Source: Pseudomonas capeferrum (GTDB taxonomy: Bacteria > Pseudomonadota > Gammaproteobacteria > Pseudomonadales > Pseudomonadaceae). Taken from it: DNA of 64,000 nucleotides. Of the stretch, positions 55,073 through 63,990 are shown piece by piece (the stretch's first letter is position 1; each line of letters opens with the position of its first letter). The position numbers and the translations under genes were made by a program. The notes under the pieces are model-generated. The model saw only the letters and a program-made list of their open reading frames with translations, searched no databases and was not told the DNA's origin. The stretch is from assembly GCF_000731675.1 (NCBI RefSeq), contig NZ_JMIT01000003.1, positions 788,058 through 852,057 of the forward strand. Reading direction: 5' to 3'.

Positions 55073-56176
55073 ATGTCCCTTCGACGTATCATGGTCACCG
55101 CGGTGCGCAACCTGCACCCGGTGACCCTCTCACCTTCTCCCCGCATCAACATCCTCTACGGTGCTAATGGCAGCGGCAAGACCAGTGTGCTTGAAGCTGT
55201 GCACCTGCTTGGGCTGGCGCGGTCCTTCCGCAGTACGCGTCTTAACCCCGTCATCCAATACGAGCAGCCAGCGTGCACCGTGTTTGGCGAGGTCGAGTTG
55301 ACGTCGGGAGGCACCAGCAACCTGGGGGTATCTCGTGAACGGCAAGGCGAGTTCACAATTCGCATCGACGGGCAGAATGCCAAAAGTGCTGCGCAGCTGG
55401 CCGAACTGTTGCCATTGCAGCTGATCAACCCAGACAGTTTCAGGTTGCTGGAGGGCGCCCCGAAAATTCGCCGCCAGTTCCTGGATTGGGGAGTGTTCCA
55501 CGTGGAACCTCGGTTTTTGCCTGCCTGGCAGCGTCTGCAGAAGGCGCTCAGGCAGCGAAACTCGTGGTTGCGGCATGGTACACTTGACCCAGCTTCGCAA
55601 GCCGCCTGGGACCGGGAATTGTGCCTGGCCAGCGCGGAAATAGATGAATACCGTCGCAACTACATCATGGCCTTGAAGCCCGTCTTCGAGCGAACCCTGA
55701 GCGAACTGGTCGAGCTTGACGGGTTGACCCTGAGCTATTACCGAGGCTGGGACAAGGACCGGGAACTCAACGAAGTACTCGCCTCCTCTCTCCTTCGTGA
55801 TCAGCAGATGGGCCATACCCAGGCTGGTCCGCAGCGTGCTGATCTACGACTTCGATTGGCTGCCAACAACGCAGCCGACATTCTGTCGCGAGGGCAGCAG
55901 AAACTTGTGGTGTGTGCGCTACGCATTGCCCAAGGGCACCTCGTCAGTCAGGCTCGCCGTGGTCACTGTATTTATCTCGTGGATGATTTGCCGTCAGAAC
56001 TGGACGAGCAACATCGCCGCGCATTGTGCCGCTTGCTTGAAGAATTACGCTGCCAGGTGTTCATCACCTGTGTAGATCACGAATTACTGAGGGAAGGCTG
56101 GCAGACGGAAACGCCAGTTGCTTTGTTCCACGTGGAACAAGGCTGTATCACCCAGACCCACGACCATCGGGAGTGA
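55073..56176 (+). CDS. recF: DNA replication and repair protein RecF
   Basis: SMC-like ATPase that loads RecA at gaps. The 367-residue protein has Walker A YGANGSGKTSVLEA, the ABC-type signature LSRGQQKLVVCALRIAQG and the Walker B region YLVDDLPSELDEQHR. It lies 15 bases after dnaN. Two parS sites lie in its coding sequence (55494-55509 and 56124-56139). Confidence 0.97.
   Translation: MSLRRIMVTAVRNLHPVTLSPSPRINILYGANGSGKTSVLEAVHLLGLARSFRSTRLNPVIQYEQPACTVFGEVELTSGGTSNLGVSRERQGEFTIRIDGQNAKSAAQLAELLPLQLINPDSFRLLEGAPKIRRQFLDWGVFHVEPRFLPAWQRLQKALRQRNSWLRHGTLDPASQAAWDRELCLASAEIDEYRRNYIMALKPVFERTLSELVELDGLTLSYYRGWDKDRELNEVLASSLLRDQQMGHTQAGPQRADLRLRLAANNAADILSRGQQKLVVCALRIAQGHLVSQARRGHCIYLVDDLPSELDEQHRRALCRLLEELRCQVFITCVDHELLREGWQTETPVALFHVEQGCITQTHDHRE
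55494..55509. promoter_or_regulatory. parS site within recF (15 of 16 bases)
   Basis: TGTTCCACGTGGAACC carries a perfect 14-base palindromic core and differs from consensus only at the last base. It encodes VFHVEP. It lies about 3.1 kb downstream of the dnaA start. Confidence 0.88.
56124..56139. promoter_or_regulatory. Perfect parS site at the 3' end of recF
   Basis: TGTTCCACGTGGAACA is the exact 16-base parS consensus. It encodes LFHVEQ near the RecF C-terminus, 41 bases before the gyrB start. Confidence 0.95.
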
Positions 56177-56180
56177 AGGC

Positions 56181-58601
56181 ATGAGCGAAAATCAAACGTA
56201 CGACTCCTCCAGCATCAAGGTGCTGAAAGGTTTGGATGCCGTACGCAAGCGTCCCGGCATGTACATTGGCGACACCGATGATGGTAGCGGCCTGCACCAC
56301 ATGGTCTTCGAAGTGGTCGACAACTCGATCGACGAAGCCCTCGCCGGTCATTGCGATGACATCACCGTCATCATCCACACGGATGAATCCATCAGCGTGC
56401 GCGACAACGGTCGCGGCATTCCGGTTGATGTGCACAAAGAAGAAGGCGTTTCCGCAGCGGAGGTCATCATGACCGTGCTGCACGCCGGCGGTAAGTTCGA
56501 CGACAACTCGTACAAAGTTTCCGGCGGCCTGCACGGCGTGGGTGTTTCTGTAGTGAACGCTCTGTCCGAAAAGCTGGTACTGACAGTACGTCGCAGCGGC
56601 AAGATCTGGGAGCAGACCTACGTTCACGGTGTCCCCCAGGCGCCGATGGCGATTGTCGGTGACAGCGAAACGACCGGTACCCACATCCATTTCAAGCCTT
56701 CGGCTGAGACGTTCAAAAACATCCACTTCAGCTGGGATATCCTGGCCAAGCGGATCCGTGAGCTGTCGTTCCTCAACTCGGGCGTCGGCATTCTGCTCAA
56801 GGACGAACGCAGCGGTAAGGAAGAGTTCTTCAAGTACGAAGGTGGCCTGCGGGCTTTCGTCGAGTACCTGAACACCAACAAGACGCCGGTTAACACCCAG
56901 GTGTTCCACTTCAGTGTTCAGCGTGAAGATGGCGTGGGCGTTGAAGTCGCCCTGCAGTGGAACGACAGCTTCAACGAGAACCTGTTGTGCTTCACCAACA
57001 ACATTCCGCAGCGTGATGGCGGAACTCACCTGGTGGGCTTCCGTTCTTCGCTGACCCGTAGCCTGAACAGCTACATCGAGCAGGAAGGCCTGGCCAAGAA
57101 GAACAAGGTCGCAACCACCGGCGACGACGCCCGTGAAGGCTTGACCGCGATCATCTCGGTCAAAGTCCCGGACCCCAAGTTCAGCTCCCAGACCAAGGAC
57201 AAGCTGGTCTCCTCGGAAGTGAAGACTGCCGTGGAACAGGAGATGAACAAGTACTTCTCGGACTTCCTGCTGGAAAACCCGAACGAAGCCAAAGCTGTTG
57301 TCGGCAAGATGATCGACGCTGCCCGAGCGCGTGAAGCGGCGCGCAAGGCGCGTGAGATGACTCGCCGTAAAGGCGCACTGGACATCGCTGGCCTGCCTGG
57401 CAAGTTGGCTGACTGCCAGGAAAAGGACCCTGCCCTTTCCGAACTGTACCTGGTGGAGGGTGACTCCGCAGGTGGCTCGGCCAAGCAAGGTCGCAACCGT
57501 CGCACCCAGGCTATCCTGCCGCTGAAGGGCAAGATCCTCAACGTCGAGAAGGCTCGCTTCGACAAGATGATCTCGTCCCAGGAGGTCGGCACGCTGATCA
57601 CTGCGCTGGGCTGTGGTATCGGTCGCGAAGAGTACAACATCGACAAGCTGCGTTATCACAACATCATCATCATGACCGATGCTGACGTTGACGGTTCGCA
57701 CATCCGTACCTTGTTGCTGACCTTCTTCTTCCGTCAGTTGCCTGAGCTGGTCGAGCGTGGCTATATCTATATTGCCCAGCCACCGTTGTACAAGGTGAAG
57801 AAAGGCAAGCAGGAGCAGTACATCAAGGACGACGAGGCCATGGAAGAATACATGACCCAATCGGCCCTGGAAGATGCCAGCCTGCACCTGGACGAGTCGG
57901 CGCCAGCGGTTTCCGGTGTACAACTGGAAAGCCTGGTGAACGAGTTCCGTGGTGTGATGAAGACCCTCAAGCGTTTGTCGCGCCTGTACCCACAGGAGCT
58001 GACCGAGCACTTCATCTACCTGCCGGAAGTCACCCTGGAGCAGTTGGGCGACCACGCTGTGATGCAGGCCTGGCTGGCCAAGTTCCAGGAGCGTCTGAGC
58101 AATACCCAGAAGTCGGGCCTGGCTTACAATGCCAGCCTTCGCGAAGACAAAGAGCGCAATGTCTGGCTGCCGGAAGTGGAAATCACCTCGCACGGTCTGG
58201 CCAGCTACATCACGTTCAACCGCGATTTCTTCGGCAGCAACGACTACCGTACCGTGGTCAACATCGGTGCCAAGCTGTCCAGCCTTCTGGGTGAAGGTGC
58301 CTATGTTAAGCGCGGTGAGCGTCGCAAGGCGATTGTCGAGTTCAAGGAAGGCCTGGACTGGCTGATGAACGAGAGCACCAAGCGCCACACCATCCAGCGA
58401 TACAAAGGGCTGGGTGAGATGAACCCGGACCAGCTGTGGGAAACCACCATGGACCCAACCGTGCGCCGCATGCTCAAGGTCACTATCGAAGACGCGATCG
58501 CTGCCGATCAGATCTTCAACACCCTGATGGGTGACGCGGTGGAGCCTCGCCGCGAGTTCATCGAAAGCAATGCGTTGTCGGTGTCGAACCTGGACTTCTG
58601 A
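56181..58601 (+). CDS. gyrB: DNA gyrase subunit B
   Basis: ATPase subunit of gyrase, which introduces negative supercoils. The 806-residue protein has the GHKL ATPase domain (MVFEVVDNSIDEALAGHCDD, VSGGLHGVGVSVVNALS), the Toprim domain with LVEGDSAGGSAKQGRNR and DADVDGSHIRTLLL, and the C-terminal YKGLGEMNPDQLWETTMDP. ATG 56181 has GGGAGTGAAGG upstream; an in-frame start inside recF is not used. Confidence 0.98.
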   Translation: MSENQTYDSSSIKVLKGLDAVRKRPGMYIGDTDDGSGLHHMVFEVVDNSIDEALAGHCDDITVIIHTDESISVRDNGRGIPVDVHKEEGVSAAEVIMTVLHAGGKFDDNSYKVSGGLHGVGVSVVNALSEKLVLTVRRSGKIWEQTYVHGVPQAPMAIVGDSETTGTHIHFKPSAETFKNIHFSWDILAKRIRELSFLNSGVGILLKDERSGKEEFFKYEGGLRAFVEYLNTNKTPVNTQVFHFSVQREDGVGVEVALQWNDSFNENLLCFTNNIPQRDGGTHLVGFRSSLTRSLNSYIEQEGLAKKNKVATTGDDAREGLTAIISVKVPDPKFSSQTKDKLVSSEVKTAVEQEMNKYFSDFLLENPNEAKAVVGKMIDAARAREAARKAREMTRRKGALDIAGLPGKLADCQEKDPALSELYLVEGDSAGGSAKQGRNRRTQAILPLKGKILNVEKARFDKMISSQEVGTLITALGCGIGREEYNIDKLRYHNIIIMTDADVDGSHIRTLLLTFFFRQLPELVERGYIYIAQPPLYKVKKGKQEQYIKDDEAMEEYMTQSALEDASLHLDESAPAVSGVQLESLVNEFRGVMKTLKRLSRLYPQELTEHFIYLPEVTLEQLGDHAVMQAWLAKFQERLSNTQKSGLAYNASLREDKERNVWLPEVEITSHGLASYITFNRDFFGSNDYRTVVNIGAKLSSLLGEGAYVKRGERRKAIVEFKEGLDWLMNESTKRHTIQRYKGLGEMNPDQLWETTMDPTVRRMLKVTIEDAIAADQIFNTLMGDAVEPRREFIESNALSVSNLDF

Positions 58602-58624
58602 TCAGGTTCAGACAACCGCCATAA

Positions 58625-58652
58625 GAAAGCCCGCGCAAGCGGGCTTTTTTTT
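58625..58652 (+). terminator. Intrinsic terminator of gyrB
   Basis: GCCCGC, a GCAA tetraloop and GCGGGC are followed by eight T residues, 27 bases after the gyrB stop. Confidence 0.93.
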
Positions 58653-58670
58653 ACCTCGATTTTGGCGACC

Positions 58671-59093
58671 TCAGTACCCACTGAGAATATTTACAATCAC
58701 CCCGCTGGCGATGGCCACCAGCACGTAATCGCCGTTCACCGACAACCAACGGTGGTCACGCGGCGGTGCATAGAGGTGACGTGCGCGCCAGTCAGTCACC
58801 CAATAGCGGTCGCCGCGGTAACGGGGGGCAACGGCATGACCGCGTTGCCATTGCTGATGCGGTACCGGCATCCCCGCTTGAGGGCGGTAGTTTGGATTTT
58901 TGTAGGCCGGCGCGTGGCCGTTGCCCGGGCGCCCTTGTTGCGGCTGCTTTCCATGTTGGGGGCCGCCATGCTGAGGGTTGCCCTGATGGGCGGGACCGTT
59001 GTCATGCCCCGGGGGCGGGCCAGGTTGAGCAAAACTGGCCAGCGGTACGCTGAACATCAGCGCGGCGCAAAGCACGGTCAGGGTTTTCTTCAT
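58671..59093 (-). CDS. RcnB-like periplasmic protein
   Basis: A 140-residue exported protein: signal peptide MKKTLTVLCAALMFSVPLASFA, then a Gly/Pro/His/Gln-rich segment (about 23-75), then an RcnB-type C-terminal domain with YRGDRYWVTDWRARHLYAPPRDHRWLSVNGDYVLVAIASGVI. RcnB relatives affect nickel/cobalt homeostasis, but many RcnB-domain proteins are uncharacterised. It is convergent with gyrB. Confidence 0.82.
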   Translation of the reverse strand: MKKTLTVLCAALMFSVPLASFAQPGPPPGHDNGPAHQGNPQHGGPQHGKQPQQGRPGNGHAPAYKNPNYRPQAGMPVPHQQWQRGHAVAPRYRGDRYWVTDWRARHLYAPPRDHRWLSVNGDYVLVAIASGVIVNILSGY

Positions 59094-59117
59094 GTGATGC
59101 TGATCCTCTGCATGTTA

Positions 59118-59330
59118 GGTTCTGTACGAAAAGTATGGTCATTCATCGTTGTGGGAGCGGCGGTGCGGCGATCCGACTTGCCCCGCGATCTGCCGCAACG
59201 CGGCAGCAAAGCCTGAGTTCGCGGCTTCTTTGACACCATTTGATATCGGGTACAGGAGCGCTTCGCACTCCATCGCGGGACAAGTCGGATCGCCGCACCG
59301 CCGCTCCCACAAAACTTTTCGTACAGAGCC
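59118..59330. mobile_element. MITE-like element with internal inverted REP pair
   Basis: A 213-base element bounded by 17-base inverted ends (59118-59134 and 59314-59330, one mismatch) of the form GGYTCTGTACGAAAAGT. Inside, two larger near-perfect inverted copies (59151-59189 and 59272-59310, beginning GTGGGAGCGGCGGTGCGG) form a REP-type doublet around an 82-base centre. No transposase frame is present. The rest of the 59094-59442 gap shows nothing else clear. Non-autonomous mobility is inferred from structure. Confidence 0.65.
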
Positions 59331-59442
59331 TAAGGCCCGGCGCAACTCACTGAGCGCCTGGTGCGGTTAACTGTTCAGACAGCGGTTTTGCCAGCCTAAT
59401 CCTTGGCCAGAGGTAAAGGTCGGGTAAAGGTGAACCAGGCGA

Positions 59443-60747
59443 TCACATCGTGCCCAGGCCCAGCGCCTTCAACCGCCGATAGAGCGTGCGCTCGCTCATG
59501 CCAAGATGCCGGGCCAGTTCACTGCGTGGCCCCTGAAACTGATCCAGCGCCTGCGCCAGCTCACTCAAGTCGCCATGCCCCCTGCCCTTGGTGAAACCTG
59601 GCGCGCTCTGCGGGCCGATATCTTCGGGTAGATGCTCGGGGCGGATAAGCCCGTCATCGGCAAACAGCCTTGCCCTTTCCAGGATATTACGCAGCTCGCG
59701 GATGTTGCCTGGGAATGGATGCAGGCCTAGCTGTTTCAGCGCGCCATCGGTCAGGCTCGGCGTCGGCTTGCCAGCCATACGCTGAAGGAGGCTCTCGGCA
59801 AGCAATGGCAGGTCTTCCACACGCTCGCGCAGTGCGGGCAGCCGGATCGGAAAGCCACTGATGCGGTAATACAGATCCTCACGGAAAGTACCCTCAGCGA
59901 CCATCTTCTTGAGCGGTTTGTGTGTTGCCGACACCAGGCGGAAATCCGCGTGCACGGTCCGCAGGCTGCCCAGCGGGCGGAAGCTTCCGGATTCGATCAG
60001 GCGCAGCAACTTCACCTGCATCGCCATCGGCACCTCGCCAATTTCATCGAGGAACAACGTGCCGCCATGGGCCGCTTCGGCCAGGCCGATCTTGCGCTGG
60101 TTGGCGCCGGTGAACGCGCCCTTCTCGTAGCCGAACAATTCGCTCTCGAACAGTGATTCGGTCAAACCGGTGCAGTCGACCACCACCAACGGCCCACTGG
60201 CGCGCGGGCTGCCCATGTGGATGGCGCGGGCGAACAGCTCTTTACCGGTACCCGATTCACCCTGCAGCAACACCGGAATTTGCGCGGGGGCGGCGCGCTG
60301 CAGGCTGGCCAGCGCCGCCTTGAACGCTGGCGCCCGCCCGACCAAGCCCTGTTGCTGGGGCTGCGCCGAGGCTAGGGTGATCGTGGTGAGCCGCTCGACA
60401 AAGGCGACCACCCTGCCCTGCTCGTCCAGGATCGGCCGCAGTTCGACATCCACATGCTCAGGGCCTCGCGGGGTGTGATGAATGTGCAGCACGCGCTCCG
60501 GCACCTTGCTGTGCCACGCCTTGCGCATCGGGCAATGTTCACCTGCCTGGTCGCAAGGTACCGCGTAGTGGTGCGAGACCTTGTGGCACTTTTCACCCAA
60601 CGGCGCCTGCTCGTCTCGGCCGAACTGGCGGCGGTAGGCGGCGTTGGCGGCGAGGATGTTGTAGTCGGTATCCAGCACGATGGTGGGCAGCGCATCGTGT
60701 TCGAGGTAGGAAACCAGCGCTAGGATGATGTGATGGGCTTCAGGCAT
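59443..60747 (-). CDS. fisR: Sigma-54-dependent sulfide-responsive activator (FisR-like)
   Basis: A 434-residue enhancer-binding protein: an N-terminal PAS-type sensor (about 10-125), an AAA+ domain (about 135-365; GESGTGKELFARAIH, ELFGYEKGAFTGA, GGTLFLDEIGE) and a C-terminal Fis-type helix-turn-helix (RSELARHLGMSERTLYRRLKAL). The sensor has C54, C65 and C72; the spacing of 11 and 7 equals that of the sulfane-sulfur-sensing cysteines reported for Cupriavidus FisR (C53, C64, C71). It is divergent from a persulfide dioxygenase and SQR operon, the known FisR targets. ATG 60747 was chosen over an unsupported upstream start. Confidence 0.88.
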   Translation of the reverse strand: MPEAHHIILALVSYLEHDALPTIVLDTDYNILAANAAYRRQFGRDEQAPLGEKCHKVSHHYAVPCDQAGEHCPMRKAWHSKVPERVLHIHHTPRGPEHVDVELRPILDEQGRVVAFVERLTTITLASAQPQQQGLVGRAPAFKAALASLQRAAPAQIPVLLQGESGTGKELFARAIHMGSPRASGPLVVVDCTGLTESLFESELFGYEKGAFTGANQRKIGLAEAAHGGTLFLDEIGEVPMAMQVKLLRLIESGSFRPLGSLRTVHADFRLVSATHKPLKKMVAEGTFREDLYYRISGFPIRLPALRERVEDLPLLAESLLQRMAGKPTPSLTDGALKQLGLHPFPGNIRELRNILERARLFADDGLIRPEHLPEDIGPQSAPGFTKGRGHGDLSELAQALDQFQGPRSELARHLGMSERTLYRRLKALGLGTM

Positions 60748-60808
60748 GGGGGCACCGATGTGATAACCCGGCGGAGGGTAGCAAGGACTGCCAAACACTG
60801 CCATTGGC

Positions 60809-60825
60809 TGACAGTCGACATGTCA
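60809..60825. promoter_or_regulatory. Candidate FisR upstream activator site
   Basis: TGACAGTCGACATGTCA has perfect 5-base arms TGACA/TGTCA and lies about 70 bases upstream of the sigma-54-like promoter, the usual position for an activator site. A second perfect palindrome, GCCTGGC-TCGT-GCCAGGC, lies at 60842-60859. Confidence 0.5.
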
Positions 60826-60895
60826 ATGTGGCTGCCATGTTGCCTGGCTCGTGCCAGGCAGGGCCGCATTCATTGGCCCATGCCCATGAAAAACC

Positions 60896-60912
60896 CTGGC
60901 ATGTATCTTGAT
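60896..60912 (+). promoter_or_regulatory. Sigma-54-like promoter of the sulfide operon
   Basis: CTGGCATGTATCTTGAT has the -24 GG and ten bases to the -12 element, where GA replaces the usual GC. With a sigma-54 activator next door this is the most plausible promoter for the persulfide dioxygenase gene 59 bases downstream. Confidence 0.55.
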
Positions 60913-60970
60913 AAACCTCCGGTTACTGCCTACGCCTCTACAAAGGGTGCAGGAAACTTTGGAGAACGTG

Positions 60971-61855
60971 ATGATCATCGGTAACAACCTTCACGTGGAA
61001 GCCTTCTTCGACGAGGCGACCTCGACCATCAGCTACCTGCTCATGGACAGCGAGACGCGCAAGTGCGCGTTGATCGACAGTGTGCTGGACTACGACCCCA
61101 AGTCCGGGCGTACCTGCACCGCATCGGCAGACCGCTTGATCGCCCAGGTTGAGGCGCTGGGTGGCCAGGTGCAGTGGATTCTGGAAACCCATGTTCACGC
61201 CGATCACCTTTCGGCAGCCGCCTACCTGAAGGAAAAACTTGGCGGCCACACCGCCATCGGTGCGCACATCACCCAGGTGCAAAAAGTCTTCGGCGCGCTG
61301 TTCAATGCCGAGCCGGGTTTTGCCCGGGACGGCAGCCAGTTCGATGTACTGCTTGAGGACGAGGAAGGTTTTCGCATCGGCAACTTGCACGCCCGTGCCT
61401 TGCACACCCCGGGGCACACCCCGGCATGCATGAGTTATGTGGTGGTGGATGGTGGTGAAACGGCGGTGTTCGTCGGCGACACGCTGTTCATGCCCGACTA
61501 CGGTACGGCGCGCTGCGACTTCCCCGGCGCCGACGCACGCACCCTGTACCGGTCGATCCGCCGCCTGCTGGCCTTCCCCGATCAGACCCGGTTGTTCCTG
61601 TGCCACGACTACCTGCCTGGCGGGCGCGCGATGCAGTACGTCACGACCGTGGCCGAGCAGCGCGGCAGCAATATTCACATCCATCACGGCGTTGATGAAG
61701 ACAGCTTCGTAGCCATGCGCGAGGCCCGTGACAAGACCCTCGACATGCCCGTGCTGATTCTGCCATCGGTGCAGGTGAACATGCGCAGCGGTCATTTTCC
61801 CGAGCCCGAGGCCAATGGCGTGAGCTACCTGAAGATTCCACTGAACACGCTTTGA
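60971..61855 (+). CDS. pdo: Persulfide dioxygenase (ETHE1/Blh-like metallo-beta-lactamase fold)
   Basis: Oxidises glutathione persulfide to sulfite with O2. The 294-residue protein has the metal-binding motif HVHADH at residues 74-79, a later histidine in LHTPGHTPAC, FVGDTLFMPDYGTARCDFPGAD and the third-ligand histidine in LFLCHDY, matching the Blh/PDO type. ATG 60971 has GGAGA 5 bases upstream. The gene is first in an operon with sqr and a TauE/SafE exporter. Confidence 0.92.
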   Translation: MIIGNNLHVEAFFDEATSTISYLLMDSETRKCALIDSVLDYDPKSGRTCTASADRLIAQVEALGGQVQWILETHVHADHLSAAAYLKEKLGGHTAIGAHITQVQKVFGALFNAEPGFARDGSQFDVLLEDEEGFRIGNLHARALHTPGHTPACMSYVVVDGGETAVFVGDTLFMPDYGTARCDFPGADARTLYRSIRRLLAFPDQTRLFLCHDYLPGGRAMQYVTTVAEQRGSNIHIHHGVDEDSFVAMREARDKTLDMPVLILPSVQVNMRSGHFPEPEANGVSYLKIPLNTL

Positions 61856-61894
61856 TCGCTTCTACCCATAACGAGATTTCCAGGAACTACCGCC

Positions 61895-63175
61895 ATGCCT
61901 GCCTTGCTGTCCCCTGCCAATGCTTCCGCTACCGACCACCACAAAGTGGTCATCGTCGGTGCCGGTGCCGCCGGTATCGCCACGGCGTCCAGCCTGATCA
62001 GCCGTGATCCGTCATTGGACATCGCACTGATCGACCCCGCCGACGTGCACTACTACCAGCCGGGCTGGACGATGGTCGGCGCCGGTGTGTTCAAGGCGCC
62101 GAGCACGGCGCGCACCATGGCCTCGACCATTCCCCGGGGTGTGCAATGGATCAAGGCGCGGGTGCAGGGCTTCGACCCGTTGGGCCAACTGGTCGTGCTT
62201 GAGGATGGCCGCGCCATCAGCTACGAGCAGTTGGTGGTTTGCCCTGGCCTGAAACTCGACTGGCAGGCCATCGACGGCCTGAGCGAGACCCTTGGCCGCA
62301 ACGGCGTGACCTCGAACTACCGCTTTGACCTGGCGCCTTACACCTGGCAGCTGGTGCAAAATCTCAGGCAAGGCCGTGCCCTGTTCACCCAGCCGCCAAT
62401 GCCGATCAAGTGTGCCGGCGCGCCGCAGAAGGCGCTGTACCTGTCTTGCGATCATTGGCTGCGCCAGGGCCATTTGGGCGATGTAAAAGCCAGTTTCTTC
62501 AACGCCGGGGCCGTGCTGTTTGGCGTAGCCGACTACGTCCCTGCATTGATGGCCTATATCGACAAGTACGCCGTGGACCTCAATTACGCCCACCGCCTGG
62601 TGGCGGTGGATGGCCCTGGCAAGCGCGCGACGTTCGTGCGTACGTTGCCCGATGGTAGCCATGAAACCCGCATCGAGCCCTTCGACATGCTGCACGTGGT
62701 ACCGCCGCAAGTGGCGCCCGAATTCATTCGGGAAAGCCCGCTGGCCGATAGCGCAGGCTGGGTCGATGTCGACCCGCAGACCTTGCGCCACCGAAAATTC
62801 ACCAACATCCATGCCTTGGGCGACGTGGCCAGCACCAGCAATGCCAAGACTGCCGCAGCAGCGCGCAAGCAGGCGCCGGTAGTGGCCAACAATGTGCTGG
62901 TGGCGCTGGGCAGGCTGCCTACCCTCGCCCAGTACGACGGCTATGGCTCGTGCCCACTGACCGTCGAGCGCGGCAAGATCGTGCTGGCCGAGTTCACCTA
63001 TGGCGGCAAGGTGGCGCCGAGCTTCCCGCGCTGGTTGCTCGATGGCCGCCAGCCGACGCGCCTGGCCTGGTTGCTGAAGGCACGGGTACTGCCACCCTTG
63101 TACTGGAAAGGCATGCTCAAAGGGCGTGAATGGCTGGCGCGCCCGCAGCCACTGGTAGCCGAGGCCGGCAAGTGA
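61895..63175 (+). CDS. sqr: Sulfide:quinone oxidoreductase
   Basis: Membrane-peripheral flavoprotein that oxidises H2S to sulfane sulfur and passes electrons to the quinone pool. The 426-residue protein has FAD motif VVIVGAGAAGIATASSL and two cysteines, C173 (IKCAGAPQKA) and C353 (YGSCPLT), at about the spacing of the redox pair C201/C379 of human SQOR. The ALGDVASTSNAKT segment is also typical. RBS AGGA; 39 bases after pdo. This fits the two-cysteine, SQOR-like type. Confidence 0.92.
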   Translation: MPALLSPANASATDHHKVVIVGAGAAGIATASSLISRDPSLDIALIDPADVHYYQPGWTMVGAGVFKAPSTARTMASTIPRGVQWIKARVQGFDPLGQLVVLEDGRAISYEQLVVCPGLKLDWQAIDGLSETLGRNGVTSNYRFDLAPYTWQLVQNLRQGRALFTQPPMPIKCAGAPQKALYLSCDHWLRQGHLGDVKASFFNAGAVLFGVADYVPALMAYIDKYAVDLNYAHRLVAVDGPGKRATFVRTLPDGSHETRIEPFDMLHVVPPQVAPEFIRESPLADSAGWVDVDPQTLRHRKFTNIHALGDVASTSNAKTAAAARKQAPVVANNVLVALGRLPTLAQYDGYGSCPLTVERGKIVLAEFTYGGKVAPSFPRWLLDGRQPTRLAWLLKARVLPPLYWKGMLKGREWLARPQPLVAEAGK

Positions 63176-63990
63176 TCGAACATCAACTGTTGGGCGCGGG
63201 CCTGGGCGCGATCATTGGTGCGGTGTTGGCATTGACCGGCGCCGGGGGCGGTATTCTGGCGGTGCCACTGCTGGTGTTTGGCCTTGGCCTGTCGATGGTC
63301 GAGGCGGCGCCCGTCGGCCTGTTGGCCGTGGGCCTGGCTGCCGCCGTGGGCGCCGTGCTGGGTTTGCGCCAAGGCCTGGTGCGCTACCGGGCGGCGTTGT
63401 TCATTGCCCTGATCGGCATCGCGGTCGCCCCCTTTGGCTTGATGCTGGCGCACCGCGTGCCCAATACACCGCTGGTGCTGATATTCGCCTGCGTGCTGGT
63501 CTACGCCTGCCTGCGCATCTGGCGCAAGGCCGCCAGGGAGCTGCGCGGCGAAGCTAACGATGCGCACCGCTACATCGAGCCTTGCGTGCTCAACCCGTTG
63601 CAAGGGCGTTTGCGTTGGACGCTCCCCTGCGCACGGGCCCTGGCAATGACCGGTGCGCTGTCGGGGTTGTTGTCCGGCCTGCTGGGGGTGGGCGGTGGCT
63701 TCGTGATTATTCCGGCCTTGAACCGCTACACCAACCTGCGCATGGCCAGCATCGTCTCTACCTCGCTGGCGGTGATTGCGCTGGTGTCCACCGGTAGCGT
63801 GGTCAGCGCCAGCCTGGCGGGGGTAATGCACTGGCAGGTTGGTGCCCCCTTTGCGGTCGGCGCGGTGACCGGCTTGCTGCTGGCGCGGCCACTGGCGGCC
63901 AGGCTGGCTGGGCCACGTTTGCAACAGATGTTTGCCGTGGCCGGTTGGTTGGCCGCCCTGCTGCTGGCTGGCAAGGTTCTATTGAGCTAA
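63172..63990 (+). CDS. TauE/SafE-family sulfite exporter-like permease
   Basis: A 272-residue membrane protein with about eight hydrophobic segments in two related halves, each with a glycine-rich motif: ALTGAGGGILAVPLLVFGLGL in the first and SGLLGVGGGFVIIPAL in the second. Family members export sulfite or other sulfur anions. It starts with GTG 63172 overlapping the sqr stop in GTGA, so it is co-translated with sqr; export of sulfite made by the dioxygenase is a good inference. Confidence 0.88.
   Translation: MIEHQLLGAGLGAIIGAVLALTGAGGGILAVPLLVFGLGLSMVEAAPVGLLAVGLAAAVGAVLGLRQGLVRYRAALFIALIGIAVAPFGLMLAHRVPNTPLVLIFACVLVYACLRIWRKAARELRGEANDAHRYIEPCVLNPLQGRLRWTLPCARALAMTGALSGLLSGLLGVGGGFVIIPALNRYTNLRMASIVSTSLAVIALVSTGSVVSASLAGVMHWQVGAPFAVGAVTGLLLARPLAARLAGPRLQQMFAVAGWLAALLLAGKVLLS

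Noticed and set aside
60985..61000. parS-like sequence CTTCACGTGGAAG at the start of the persulfide dioxygenase gene
   Set aside because: Only half of the parS palindrome is kept and the outer TG/CA bases are missing.
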